A stretch of DNA of 22,893 nt from Sphingomonadaceae bacterium. Lineage in GTDB: Bacteria; Pseudomonadota; Alphaproteobacteria; Sphingomonadales; Sphingomonadaceae. The stretch is taken from the NCBI GenBank assembly GCA_016462305.1, contig JAEMTM010000006.1, positions 1-22,893 on the forward strand, given 5' to 3'. Numbering within the stretch: position 1 is the first letter of the stretch; each line of letters begins with the position of its first letter. Shown piece after piece: positions 1 to 8,126 of the stretch. The notes under the pieces were generated by a model that was not told where the DNA came from, did no database searches, and saw only the letters and a list, made by a program, of their open reading frames with translations. The translations under genes were made by a program, and so were the position numbers.

Positions 1-87
1 TGGTGCGGCCAAGAAGACTCGAACTTCCACGGGCTTTCGCCCACAACGACCTCAACGTTGCGCGTCTACCAATTCCGCCATGGCCGC
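1..87 (-). tRNA. tRNA-Leu (anticodon GAG)
   Basis: Read on the minus strand, the sequence folds as a class II tRNA. The 7-bp acceptor stem pairs 81-87 with 5-11, the discriminator is A, and CCA is encoded at 1-3. The anticodon stem CAACG/CGTTG carries the loop TTGAGGT, so the anticodon is GAG (plus-strand 51-53), which reads leucine CUC/CUU. A long variable arm with a GGGC-GAAA-GCCC hairpin and a T-loop TTCGAGT fit tRNA-Leu. The 3' end lies exactly at the window edge. Confidence 0.96.
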
Positions 88-141
88 ACGCGCCTAGACA
101 GGTAGGAGGCGGCCCGTAGCAAAGCGTGTAGGCAGGCGCAA

Positions 142-168
142 CAGGCATTATCGTTTCGGCGATGCCTG
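142..168 (-). terminator. Weak inverted repeat after the sigma-54 regulator gene
   Basis: Arms CAGGCAT (142-148) and ATGCCTG (162-168) flank a 13-nt loop, a few bases past the stop codon of the regulator gene. It could act as a transcription terminator or 3' stabiliser between that gene and the tRNA. No clear run of U follows on the minus strand, so intrinsic termination is uncertain. Confidence 0.3.
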
Positions 169-171
169 ACC

Positions 172-1221
172 CTATTGAAGCACGACGCGGTCGACGCCGT
201 ATTTGCGCATTTTCTCAATCAAGGTGGTGCGCTTGAGCGTTAACAAGCGTGCGGCTTCGGATATGACGCCATCGGCGCGGCCAAGGGCGGTTTGAATCCG
301 CTCTAGCTCAATCCCTTCAATTTGCGCCTTGAGGTCGATGGGCGCGTCCCATATTTGCGGCTTGGTCGGGACAGGATCGGGCAATGGCACGACGCGAGGT
401 GCTATGTTCATCCGGGGTGCGGTGGACCCAAGCAATTGGTCAACACCAAAGGCGTCAATGGTCTCGCCATGGAACAACACATTTGCGCGCTCTACAATGT
501 TGCGCAGTTCGCGGACATTGCCGGGCCAATTATGCGCTTGCAGTTGCGCGATTGCGGAATTGTCAAAATGGCAATTTTCAGCATTATTTTTGCCGCGCTG
601 AAAATGCGCGATTAATTGGGGTATGTCCTCGACACGTTCGGCGAGCGTTGGCACATGCAGCAGGACGACGCCCAAGCGGAAATATAAATCCTGCCGAAAA
701 CGTCCGTCGGTAATCGCCTGTTCAAGATTTTGATGCGTCGCAGAAATGATGCGGACATCAACGGGCAATGCACTGTTGCCGCCCACGCGCGACACCAAGC
801 CGTCTTCAAGAACGCGCAGAAGTTTAACCTGCATGTCGAAACGCATATCGCCAATCTCGTCCAAAAACAGCGTGCCCTTATGGGCATTTTCGAAATGGCC
901 AGTGCGGCGCACTTGTGCGCCCGTAAACGCGCCGCGTTCATGTCCAAATAATTCGGATTCGATCAATTCCGCCGGAATAGCGCCACAGTTCAGCGCGACA
1001 TAAGGGCTGGACGCGCGCATACCGGCTGCATGAATGGCACGCGCGACGACCTCTTTGCCCGAACCAGACGCGCCGCAGATCATGACCGAGGCCGAGGAGC
1101 TTGCCACGCGTCGAACCATGTTACGCAACAGAAGCATTGGCGCGCTATCCCCAATCAAATATTCTTCGATCGCGATCTGCTTTGCGGCTGCCGTCTTGGC
1201 GAGACAGATATTTGTGGTCAT
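172..1221 (-). CDS. Sigma-54-dependent transcriptional activator, flagellar type (FleQ/FlbD-like), no receiver domain
   Basis: This is an ATP-driven activator of RNA polymerase carrying sigma-54. Numbered from the ATG at 1221 (349 aa), it has Walker A GASGSGKE (about 50-57), the sigma-54 contact loop GAFTGA (about 97-102), Walker B GTLFLDEI (about 116-123) and a C-terminal Fis-type helix-turn-helix. The AAA+ domain starts almost at the N terminus, so there is no receiver or other sensor domain, unlike FlbD or NtrC. I chose 1221 because GGGA lies just upstream; the ATG at 1254 has no visible Shine-Dalgarno. It is the only regulator in the window, and a perfect sigma-54 promoter precedes flgB, so control of the flagellar operon is the natural inference. 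A stand-alone AAA+ activator may be regulated by a partner protein or by its own synthesis. Confidence 0.9.
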   Translation of the reverse strand: MTTNICLAKTAAAKQIAIEEYLIGDSAPMLLLRNMVRRVASSSASVMICGASGSGKEVVARAIHAAGMRASSPYVALNCGAIPAELIESELFGHERGAFTGAQVRRTGHFENAHKGTLFLDEIGDMRFDMQVKLLRVLEDGLVSRVGGNSALPVDVRIISATHQNLEQAITDGRFRQDLYFRLGVVLLHVPTLAERVEDIPQLIAHFQRGKNNAENCHFDNSAIAQLQAHNWPGNVRELRNIVERANVLFHGETIDAFGVDQLLGSTAPRMNIAPRVVPLPDPVPTKPQIWDAPIDLKAQIEGIELERIQTALGRADGVISEAARLLTLKRTTLIEKMRKYGVDRVVLQ

Positions 1222-1559
1222 TGTTTTTCCCAGCGAAATAAGGCGTTGGGACATGTTTTGGGTAAGAAAGTAAACAAAAGGTTAACAAACTGCGCAGAAA
1301 TTCGATTCCGTTCCGATATGGAATGCAGTTGTTATCCGATTGATTTATGTTAGCCGATATTACATCCAATTTGGGATGCTATCTGCCCCCTGAGACCGTC
1401 CGCCAGCCGAGCGTTAGGGACATAAGCTGGCTCTCGCGAATCATCCGGATTGCCTCGAAAACAGGGTTCGTGGTCTGCACCGCCTTCCATGCGCAAGAAT
1501 TGCGAATCTGGAATAGCGGACCCTAACATGAAAAATCTGGCCTCTGCGTGGTCCTAACC
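1222..1559. other. 338-bp intergenic region between flgL and the sigma-54 regulator
   Basis: No convincing gene is visible. The right part near 1222-1330 should hold the regulator promoter, including the CtrA-like box at 1271-1285. The rest has only small inverted repeats, GCCAGC/GCTGGC at 1402-1431 and CGCAA/TTGCG at 1492-1504, and an open minus-strand stretch (1382-1522) with no credible start. No strong terminator follows flgL, although TTTTT occurs about 25 nt past its stop. Confidence 0.5.
1271..1285 (-). promoter_or_regulatory. CtrA-like binding box upstream of the regulator gene
   Basis: On the minus strand this is TTAA-N7-TTTA followed by C, one mismatch from the alphaproteobacterial CtrA consensus TTAA-N7-TTAA(C). 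It lies about 50-65 bp upstream of the chosen start of the sigma-54 activator. CtrA sits at the top of the flagellar cascade in several alphaproteobacteria, so placement here makes biological sense. The assignment rests on motif and position only. Confidence 0.4.
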
Positions 1560-1562
1560 CTA
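1550..1562 (-). repeat. TAGGGTYAGGACC motif, copy at the flgL stop codon
   Basis: On the minus strand this reads TAGGGTTAGGACC, where the first three bases are the flgL stop codon. It differs by one base from the exact copies at 11109-11121 and 15668-15680. Confidence 0.5.
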
Positions 1563-2390
1563 AGCAAGAAGTTCCATTAAAGTGCGCCGGTTAATGCGCG
1601 CAAAAGCACCCTGTGCGGCCTCAAGCGTTAATGTCATTGTTTTAAGCTCTGCAATAGCTGCGCCCAAATCCGTATCGGCAAGCGTAGAAAGCTCCTCGCT
1701 GAGCGTGATTCCGCGCTGTGCGGAAAATTCCTGCAACCGGTCGAGCCGCGCCGCATTAACACCGATTTCCGCCTGCGCATCGGCGGCATGATTTACTGCC
1801 CCGTTCAGCGCCGTCAACGCCGCGCCTGTTAACATTAGGTCGCCCGCCGCGATCGCAGAGGCAGCATCCCGCATGATTTGCGTAATCGCAATGCCGCCCG
1901 TTTCAAAAATCGCCTGACGTGCGGGCACGGGCGCGAAGGCGATGGTGTCGTCAAAACGGATTGGGTTCGGGGCTTTGTTTGCGAACAGCGCCTCGCCTGT
2001 GGCGAATTTTACCGATGCCATGGCATCAATTTCGTCCGCCATGGCGCGTATTTCGCGCGACAAGGTCGCACGGCCAGACGGGGTAAGCGCGGTGCTTGCG
2101 CCCGAAATGGTCAACTCCCGCGTACGCGCCAGCAGGTGGGACATGTTACGCAACTGCCCGTCGGCTTGCGCCGTCATGCTGATCGCCAAGCTGATGTTGC
2201 GTGCGCGCGCATTGTCATTGGTTTGCGTGCGGTTCAGGTCCGCAATGCGCGCTGTCGCCGCTGGATCATCCGATGCGCGCTGAAGTCGCTTACCGGTGGA
2301 TATTTGTGCTTGCTTTGCCGCAATTTGCGTCGCCAGACGCGCTTGGCGTGTGGCTTCCTGCGTCATGCGGCTGCCGGTTCCGTTAATCAT
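1560..2390 (-). CDS. flgL: Flagellar hook-filament junction protein FlgL (HAP3), short
   Basis: FlgL forms the second junction ring between hook and flagellin filament. The 276-aa product has the flagellin-type N-terminal helical region with a STGKRLQRASDDP segment (about 32-44), which matches the conserved flagellin/FlgL D1 signature, and a matching C-terminal helix. The variable middle is small, making it shorter than enterobacterial FlgL (about 317 aa). It follows flgK after 11 nt and is the last gene of the flgB-flgL run, which supports FlgL rather than flagellin. The stop TAG is part of a repeated TAGGGTYAGGACC motif. Confidence 0.88.
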   Translation of the reverse strand: MINGTGSRMTQEATRQARLATQIAAKQAQISTGKRLQRASDDPAATARIADLNRTQTNDNARARNISLAISMTAQADGQLRNMSHLLARTRELTISGASTALTPSGRATLSREIRAMADEIDAMASVKFATGEALFANKAPNPIRFDDTIAFAPVPARQAIFETGGIAITQIMRDAASAIAAGDLMLTGAALTALNGAVNHAADAQAEIGVNAARLDRLQEFSAQRGITLSEELSTLADTDLGAAIAELKTMTLTLEAAQGAFARINRRTLMELLA

Positions 2391-2401
2391 CGCATGGGCT
2401 T

Positions 2402-3730
2402 TCAGAAGATGTTGAGCATGGTCTGCATGGTTTCCCGTGCGACCTGAATCGTACGTGCCGCAGCTTCATAGGCCTGCTGAAACCGCAACAAATCCGCAGC
2501 TTCGCGGTCTAGGTCGACTGCACCAACGGCGTCGCGTGCGGCAAATGCGCCGTCGCGCCGCCCACTGGCCGCGGCTTCTTGTGCGCGGACTGCGAATGTT
2601 ATCTGCGCCTGCTGCGCGATGAAGGCGCTGATACCCTGTTCAATGCCGCTGCTCACACGGATGGTGTTGAAGGCCAGAATATTGCCGTTGCTGCCCGCTG
2701 CGTTTGCGGTCGCAACATCTGCTATGGCAAGCGCAGTTGCGGTCAACTCGGCGGCGGAGTCCTTGAAATCCAACAATGGCTTTCCAGCAGAAGCATTGGC
2801 ATCGACGCCTGCCTGATGTGCGGTATTCAGCGTAATGCTTAATTGTTCGGCAAGCGAATCCAGTGTGGTGCGTTGGGTGGATATATGTGCTGCGCTATCG
2901 GCCAAGCCTGCAAGTCGACCCGACGCGGGCGCAAGTAAAGTAACAGGGTGAATGCCGAAGGACAAAAGCCCGCCTGCGGACACGCCAAGCGTCACGATGG
3001 CGATGCTATCACCGTCGACCAATGGATCGCCTGCCGGGGTGCGGATAATCGCGGCATTGTTCGCGTCATAACTGACATCAATGTCTATCGCGGTTGCGAT
3101 GTTGCCAATGAGGCGATTGCGTTCGTCAAACAAGTTGGCTTCATTGGTTGACCCGGCGCGCGCGCGGCGCAAGCCGCCATTGACTTGGGACAGCGCTGAT
3201 AAGTCGGTGTTCAATTGATCCACTGCGCCGCGCGCTTCCATCGCAACCCCATTTGCGGCGGAACCCAATGCAACGGATGTCCGCCGGAATGCGCTGGCGC
3301 TTTCATCGACATTGTTGAGGAACTGACGCCGCAAAGTGGCATCTTTCGGATTGGCGCTCAATTGATCAGCGGCCGCAAAAATTTCGGTTACGGTGGCACC
3401 TATATCATTGCCGCCATTGCCAAGCGTGCTTTCGGTCGCCGATATCCAGTTCAGACGCGCCGACTGTCGCGCGGCTTCGCCCGAGGCCGTGCGCGCGTCA
3501 TCCACCAAATATTGGTCCAGCTCGCGTGTGACGCCAGCGGCGCTGACCCCACTGGCGCGGATACTGTTGCGCGACAGAGCGACGTCGCCTGCGACAGGAG
3601 CTTCCTCCAGCCGCACCGTGCGCCGGACATAACCATCGGTCTGGGCATTGGCGATGTTATCGCCCACAACCGAAAGCGCGCGGCCATATGCCTTCACGCC
3701 CGATGCACCTATGGTGAGCAAGTCGCTCAT
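2402..3730 (-). CDS. flgK: Flagellar hook-associated protein FlgK (HAP1)
   Basis: FlgK is the first hook-filament junction protein. The 442-aa product begins with the rod/hook-type N-terminal helix around ALSVVGDNIANAQTDGYVRR and ends with the matching C-terminal helix containing DLLRFQQAYEAAARTIQ, the regions that pack in the axial core. The middle is compact; enterobacterial FlgK is about 547 aa, so outer domains are probably reduced. Its ATG overlaps the flgJ stop as ATGA (3727-3730), and flgL follows 11 nt downstream, the classical flgJ-flgK-flgL order. Confidence 0.93.
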   Translation of the reverse strand: MSDLLTIGASGVKAYGRALSVVGDNIANAQTDGYVRRTVRLEEAPVAGDVALSRNSIRASGVSAAGVTRELDQYLVDDARTASGEAARQSARLNWISATESTLGNGGNDIGATVTEIFAAADQLSANPKDATLRRQFLNNVDESASAFRRTSVALGSAANGVAMEARGAVDQLNTDLSALSQVNGGLRRARAGSTNEANLFDERNRLIGNIATAIDIDVSYDANNAAIIRTPAGDPLVDGDSIAIVTLGVSAGGLLSFGIHPVTLLAPASGRLAGLADSAAHISTQRTTLDSLAEQLSITLNTAHQAGVDANASAGKPLLDFKDSAAELTATALAIADVATANAAGSNGNILAFNTIRVSSGIEQGISAFIAQQAQITFAVRAQEAAASGRRDGAFAARDAVGAVDLDREAADLLRFQQAYEAAARTIQVARETMQTMLNIF

Positions 3731-3999
3731 CTTGAACCTTTAAGTTGTTTTTCGACCAGGTCGGCAATGCCGAACTGCCGCAATGCGGATATGCTGTCGG
3801 CCACGCGCGCGTCGGCCATTTCACGGAAATTGTCGGTGGCGCTTGAACCCATGATGTCGTCGCCCAGCTTTGCCTTGCGCATACTCGCCATCATCTGCCG
3901 CAACATCACGGCCTCGAATGCTTCGGCAGCCTTGCGCAATTCTGGGTCAGGCTTTGGCGCGGCGGTGGCCATTGCGCTTATCGGTTTCAGCGTCATCAT
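3727..3999 (-). CDS. flgJ: Rod-binding/rod-cap protein FlgJ, single-domain form
   Basis: The 90-aa product matches the N-terminal rod-binding domain of FlgJ: the AAEAFEAVMLRQMMASMRKA segment (about 25-44) and a C-terminal ISALRQFGIADLVEKQL helix are typical. It lacks the C-terminal muramidase domain found in enterobacterial FlgJ; this is the usual alphaproteobacterial form, where a separate lytic enzyme would open the cell wall. It overlaps flgI upstream (ATGA, 3996-3999) and flgK downstream by 4 nt each. The next codon is also ATG, so the start may be one codon later. Confidence 0.88.
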   Translation of the reverse strand: MMTLKPISAMATAAPKPDPELRKAAEAFEAVMLRQMMASMRKAKLGDDIMGSSATDNFREMADARVADSISALRQFGIADLVEKQLKGSR

Positions 4000-5084
4000 A
4001 TGACCACCAGCTCCGCGCTCAACGCGCCTGCCTGTGACAAGGCATCCAATATAGCGACCAGATCGCTAGGTGAGACATTGAGCCGGTTGATGGCTTCAAC
4101 TATTTCGGAAAGCGACGCACCCTTGTCCCATAAGAATGCAGGATTTCGGGTTTCTTCGACGCTAATGTTGCTGGATTGCTCAATGCTGGTCTGGCCAGCG
4201 CTGAACGGTGCAGGTTGCACCACCATCGGGTTTTCATCGACACGTACAGTCAATTTGCGATGGCTGACGGCGGCAGGGCCAACACGCACCGTACCGTTGA
4301 TGACGACTGTGCCAGTACGCGCATTGACGATAACGCGGGCAGGTGGCGCTGCGCGTTTGATCTCGATATTTTCGATCAAGCCCATCAAACGGATGCGCGC
4401 TTCGCCGCCCACTGGTGTGTTGATACGGATCGATGCGCCGTCGATGGCCTCTGCCATAGCTGCACCCAGTTTTTTGTTGATCGCGTCCGCGACCAAACCG
4501 GCGTTGCTGATGTCATATTGCGTGAGGTTGAAGGTGAGGCTTTCGGACTGCGCAAAGCCTGTGTCGACGGCGCGTTCCACCGACGCACCGCCGCTGATCC
4601 GGCCAGCCGACGGGATGTTGATCGACAATTGTGAACCGTCCGCCGCATAGACGCCAAGCCCGCCGACGACCAGATTGCCCTGCGCCATGGCGTAAATCTC
4701 GCCATCCGCGCCATAGAGCGGTGCCATGATAAGCGTCCCACCGCGTAAGGATTTGGCCTTGCCTAAGGCGGACACGGTGATGTCCAGCCGCTGTCCAGGT
4801 TTAGCGAAGGGCGGAAGCTCTGCCGTGATCATCACGGCGGCTGCATTTTTAAGCGCGGGGTTAATGCCAGCCGGAAGGCTGATGCCGAAGCGCGATACCG
4901 CGCCTTTGACCCCTTGGGTGGCGTAATCAAGGCTGTCATCGCCGGTACCTGCAAGGCCAACGACGACACCATAGCCCGTCAACTGGTTGGCGCGCAGCCC
5001 CTGGAACTGGCCAATATCCTTTATGCGCTCCGCATAAGCAGGGGGCGCGAACAGCAAGGCAAGGCAAAGCAACAGCGCGCGCAT
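3996..5084 (-). CDS. flgI: Flagellar P-ring protein FlgI
   Basis: FlgI forms the periplasmic ring around the rod in the peptidoglycan layer. The 362-aa product (enterobacterial FlgI is about 365 aa) has a Sec signal peptide ending near APPAYA, followed by the family hallmark RIKDIGQFQGLRANQLTGYG and VVGLAGTGDD. The C terminus SPSDLVAILDALSQAGALSAELVVI is also typical. It overlaps flgH by one base (TGATG at 5084) and flgJ by four, so its translation looks coupled to both. Confidence 0.96.
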   Translation of the reverse strand: MRALLLCLALLFAPPAYAERIKDIGQFQGLRANQLTGYGVVVGLAGTGDDSLDYATQGVKGAVSRFGISLPAGINPALKNAAAVMITAELPPFAKPGQRLDITVSALGKAKSLRGGTLIMAPLYGADGEIYAMAQGNLVVGGLGVYAADGSQLSINIPSAGRISGGASVERAVDTGFAQSESLTFNLTQYDISNAGLVADAINKKLGAAMAEAIDGASIRINTPVGGEARIRLMGLIENIEIKRAAPPARVIVNARTGTVVINGTVRVGPAAVSHRKLTVRVDENPMVVQPAPFSAGQTSIEQSSNISVEETRNPAFLWDKGASLSEIVEAINRLNVSPSDLVAILDALSQAGALSAELVVI

Positions 5085-5749
5085 CAGAAGGGGCTTAATA
5101 TGCTGAAGAAACGTTGCAGCCAGCCTTGCTGGCTCGCACGGGCAATCTCCCCCTTGCCCGTGTAAACTATGCGTGCAGCGGCAACGCGTGTGGAAAGCAC
5201 GCGGTTGTCGACGCTAATATCGGCGGTGCGCACGATTCCGGTGAACTGGACATTTTCGTCGCCCCGGTTCAGCGTCAAAGCCTTTTCGCCTTTCACGAGC
5301 ATATTGCCATTGGGATAGACGGCCGCGACGGTCACACTCAATTCTCCGGACAGGGCATTGGACTGGGCAGTTTCGCCCTTGCCGTTAAACGACTGATTGC
5401 CGCTCATCTTTACATCGCCTGCACTGAAGAGGTTCAATGGGCCGCTTACGGGCGGGCTAAGGCCGAAACTGCCATTGCGGCCAGTGGTCGCGCTGGTGCT
5501 TTTTGAGGCGCTGGTGCGCTCGACCAAATTGATTGTTATGATGTCGCCCACGCGGGCGGCCCGTGCGCCGGATGTGAGCGGGCTATAATGCCCGATCTGG
5601 AATATCGCGCCATTGGCGGACGCAGGCGGTGGCGCGATGGGCAAAGTCGGGCCGTAATCCGGATTGACGGGCTTGTCCTTTTTGGCCTGCACGCCAACGG
5701 GGAACGCAAGCAAGGACAGCAGAATAAGTTTATAGAGTCTGCGTGGCAT
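5084..5749 (-). CDS. flgH: Flagellar L-ring protein FlgH, without a lipobox cysteine
   Basis: FlgH builds the outer-membrane ring of the basal body. The 221-aa product carries the family core GDIITINLVERTSASKSTS (about 67-85) and the C-terminal region GIVRTADISVDNRVLST. FlgH is normally a lipoprotein, but here the signal peptide (hydrophobic LILLSLLAFPVG) ends in VQA-KKDK with no cysteine, so signal peptidase I cleavage after VQA is predicted instead of lipidation. The start overlaps the end of flgG by 20 nt. No other ATG nearby gives a lipobox. Confidence 0.93.
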   Translation of the reverse strand: MPRRLYKLILLSLLAFPVGVQAKKDKPVNPDYGPTLPIAPPPASANGAIFQIGHYSPLTSGARAARVGDIITINLVERTSASKSTSATTGRNGSFGLSPPVSGPLNLFSAGDVKMSGNQSFNGKGETAQSNALSGELSVTVAAVYPNGNMLVKGEKALTLNRGDENVQFTGIVRTADISVDNRVLSTRVAAARIVYTGKGEIARASQQGWLQRFFSILSPF

Positions 5750-6518
5750 TGCGCATCATCTCATCTGTCGCTTGGATCATCTTGGAATTGACCTCATAGG
5801 CGCGCTGGGTTTCGATCATGTCGACCAATTCTTCGACGACATTGACGTTGCTGGATTCCAGCGCGCCAGAACGCAGGCCACCGCGACCTTCTTCGCCGGC
5901 TCCGCCAATTTGCGGTGCACCTGACGCAGGGGTTTCGAGCAACAGATTGTTGCCAATAGATTGCAGCCCTGCCGCATTTGCGAACCGCGCAAGTTCAATC
6001 CGTCCGACCTGAGTCTGTTCTGACTGACCCGCCACTTGCACGGAAATGGTGCCATCGGTGCCAACCGATATGGCGGTTACGCCTTGCGGGATTTGGATTT
6101 CCGGCTGCACAGGCATACCGTCACTGGTGACCAACGTGCCTTCGGCGGACAGGTTGAAATCGCCCGCCCGGGTAAACGCGTTTCGGCCATCGGGCATTTG
6201 TATCTGAAAATATCCTGCGCCTTCGATCGCGAGATCAAGGCTGTTGCCCGTACTGGTCAGCGTCCCTTGCGTATCGATACGTGCGGTGCCGTTAATTTGA
6301 ACGCCGGTGCCAAGATTGGTGCCGATGGCATATTTGTTTTCCGCCGAAGACGCGGCACCCGCCACTGTCATGGCCTGATAAGCCAAGGTTTCAAAACTCG
6401 CGCGATCACGCTTGAAACCAATGGTGTTCACGTTGGCCAAATTGTTGGCGATGACCTGCATCCGCATATTCTGCGCATCAAGGCCAGTGCGGGCGACGTG
6501 GAGTGCTCCATTAGACAT
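5730..6518 (-). CDS. flgG: Flagellar distal rod protein FlgG
   Basis: FlgG forms the distal rod, which passes through the P and L rings. At 262 aa it matches the usual length (about 260). The N terminus ARTGLDAQNMRMQVIANNLA followed by NVNTIGFKRDRASFE, the central LDLAIEGAGYFQIQMPDG and the C terminus ESSNVNVVEELVDMIETQR are diagnostic for FlgG. An AAGGA Shine-Dalgarno lies in the 24-nt gap after flgF, so this gene can start translation on its own. It overlaps flgH by 20 nt. Confidence 0.97.
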   Translation of the reverse strand: MSNGALHVARTGLDAQNMRMQVIANNLANVNTIGFKRDRASFETLAYQAMTVAGAASSAENKYAIGTNLGTGVQINGTARIDTQGTLTSTGNSLDLAIEGAGYFQIQMPDGRNAFTRAGDFNLSAEGTLVTSDGMPVQPEIQIPQGVTAISVGTDGTISVQVAGQSEQTQVGRIELARFANAAGLQSIGNNLLLETPASGAPQIGGAGEEGRGGLRSGALESSNVNVVEELVDMIETQRAYEVNSKMIQATDEMMRNATQTL

Positions 6519-6542
6519 CAGACTTCATCCTTTTTGACAGGC

Positions 6543-7286
6543 TCATTGTGAAAGCGACATGAGGTCGGCGGTCGCCGCATCCATGTCGCGTGCGTCGTTC
6601 AGCAGTTTCAATTGCGTATCCCATGACCGGCTGGCTTCAATCATTTCGACCAAAGCCTCGGTCGCACTGACGTTTGAATTTTCAAGGCTTCGCGTGATGA
6701 CACGCGCATCGGGGTCGGCAGGCAAAGTGCCGCCGCCACGCACGCGAAATAGCCCGTCGACGCCCTTGACCACGTCGGAACCAGCGGGGCTGACCAGTAA
6801 TAATTGATCCCATTGCTGCGGCTGTGTTGCATCGCCACCTACGGGCACTATCGAGACGCGGCCTTGATCGTCAATGTTGATGGCGTCCGACGGCGGCAGG
6901 GTCATCGGACCTTGCACACCCTGCACGGGACGACCATCGCCCGTGGTCAGCAATCCTGTGGAGGACAGCATCAGGTCACCCCGCCGCGTATACCCAATCT
7001 CGCCATTTTTGGCTTGCACCGCCAACATGCTGTCACCCGATAGCGCGATGTCCAAATCGCGGCCTGTGGCGACGACGGTGCCCGTTTTCATGTCGGCGGC
7101 CTGCACCTCTTCGGATAAAAAGGCGCGGGTATTGAGTTGCTGGCTTTCGAGCCATACGGTTTGCGCCTCTGCCAGATCGGCCCGAAAACCTGGGGTGTTG
7201 GCATTGGCCAGATTGTTGGCAATGGCCGTCTGACGGGCCATCGAACCGCGCATGGCGGTAAGGCTGGTATATATCAGACGGTCCAT
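6543..7286 (-). CDS. flgF: Flagellar proximal rod protein FlgF
   Basis: FlgF is a proximal rod component of the FlgE/F/G family. The 247-aa product has the N-terminal motif QTAIANNLANANTPGFRADL (about 19-38), a core with DLDIALSGDSMLAV and a C terminus SLENSNVSATEALVEMIEAS. Its length matches the family (about 250 aa). Assignment as FlgF rests on its position between flgE and flgG and on greater divergence from the FlgG consensus. It lies 10 nt downstream of flgE. Confidence 0.93.
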   Translation of the reverse strand: MDRLIYTSLTAMRGSMARQTAIANNLANANTPGFRADLAEAQTVWLESQQLNTRAFLSEEVQAADMKTGTVVATGRDLDIALSGDSMLAVQAKNGEIGYTRRGDLMLSSTGLLTTGDGRPVQGVQGPMTLPPSDAINIDDQGRVSIVPVGGDATQPQQWDQLLLVSPAGSDVVKGVDGLFRVRGGGTLPADPDARVITRSLENSNVSATEALVEMIEASRSWDTQLKLLNDARDMDAATADLMSLSQ

Positions 7287-7296
7287 GGGTCAGCCC

Positions 7297-8124
7297 TTAA
7301 CGAATAGACACAATGGCTTGAGTCATGTTCGACTCGGTTTCGATGGCCTTTGCATTGGCCTGAAAATTGCGTTGCGCGGAAATCAGCGCGACCAATTCCT
7401 CTGTCACGTCGATATTGGAGCGTTCCAGCGCGCCGGAACGGATGGAACCCAAGGACCCATTGGTGGCAGAATCAATCTTGGGTATGCTGCTGTCGCCCGT
7501 GGATTGCCAGTGCGCGTCGCCAACAGGGCGAAGCCCCTCTTGCGTAGTGAAGCTTGCCATCGCAATCCTGCCAAGCTCTTCGCTGGTGCCATCGGTATAG
7601 GTTGCGGTGACAAGCCCATCGTTACCGATGGACACATTGGCTAGGGGAGGGCTGGAGCCTTCTGACGTCCCGGAAGGCAGAACGAAATCCTTTGTATCTT
7701 CAAGCCCAGCCGAGTTCAATTTGCTCATCGAATTCACGGGCAGCAATTGAAGCGTCGACCCAATCGAATCGACGACTTGGCCATAGGCATTGACCTGAAA
7801 CGCGCCATTGCGTGTGTAGGTGACAGCCGAGCTCGGCGGCTCACCGCGTGTTACAAAAAATCCTTCGCCGACAATGGCAAGATCAAGCGCCTTGTCTGTT
7901 GCCTCCAGCGTGCCTTGGGTAAACTGCTGCACCACGCCGTTCAGGCGGTTGCCCCGCCCAGCTTGTGTTGCGGCGTTTTGCGAGGGCGATGCTGCAATAA
8001 GGTCGATGAATTGTGCGCGGCTTTTTTTGAAGCCCATTGTGCCCACATTGGCAAGGTTGTTGGATATGACCGACAAATCGGTTTGGGCGCCCTTAAGGCC
8101 CGACAAAGAGGTGTAAAATGACAT
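7297..8124 (-). CDS. flgE: Flagellar hook protein FlgE, minimal form
   Basis: This is the expected hook subunit, by position between flgD and flgF. The 275-aa product has the axial N terminus SGLKGAQTDLSVISNNLANV and GTMGFKKSRAQF, a core LDLAIVGEGFFVTRGEP, and the C terminus ERSNIDVTEELVALISAQR with a final helix. Enterobacterial FlgE is about 400 aa, so about 125 residues, mainly the surface-exposed D2-type domain, appear absent and the protein is close in size to FlgG. An AGGAG Shine-Dalgarno lies in the end of flgD, and only 2 nt separate the genes. A second FlgG-like rod protein is an alternative, but no other hook gene lies in the window. Confidence 0.85.
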   Translation of the reverse strand: MSFYTSLSGLKGAQTDLSVISNNLANVGTMGFKKSRAQFIDLIAASPSQNAATQAGRGNRLNGVVQQFTQGTLEATDKALDLAIVGEGFFVTRGEPPSSAVTYTRNGAFQVNAYGQVVDSIGSTLQLLPVNSMSKLNSAGLEDTKDFVLPSGTSEGSSPPLANVSIGNDGLVTATYTDGTSEELGRIAMASFTTQEGLRPVGDAHWQSTGDSSIPKIDSATNGSLGSIRSGALERSNIDVTEELVALISAQRNFQANAKAIETESNMTQAIVSIR

Positions 8125-8126
8125 GT

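Noticed and set aside
1..87. tRNA-Leu as an integration site
   Set aside because: No integrase, direct repeat of the tRNA end, or mobile genes are seen in the adjoining sequence.
385..400. TGGCACG on the plus strand, like a sigma-54 -24 element
   Set aside because: It lies within the regulator gene and has no TTGC at the right distance.
1382..1522. 47-codon minus-strand open stretch containing TTNPVFEAIRMIRE, faintly like IS256-type transposase TTNPIES
   Set aside because: Too short, no start, similarity of only a few residues, and no terminal repeats or other transposase fragments nearby.
3215..4003. 262-codon plus-strand open frame opposite flgK and flgJ
   Set aside because: It is antisense to two well-supported genes, has no recognisable domain and looks like a shadow of GC-rich codon use.
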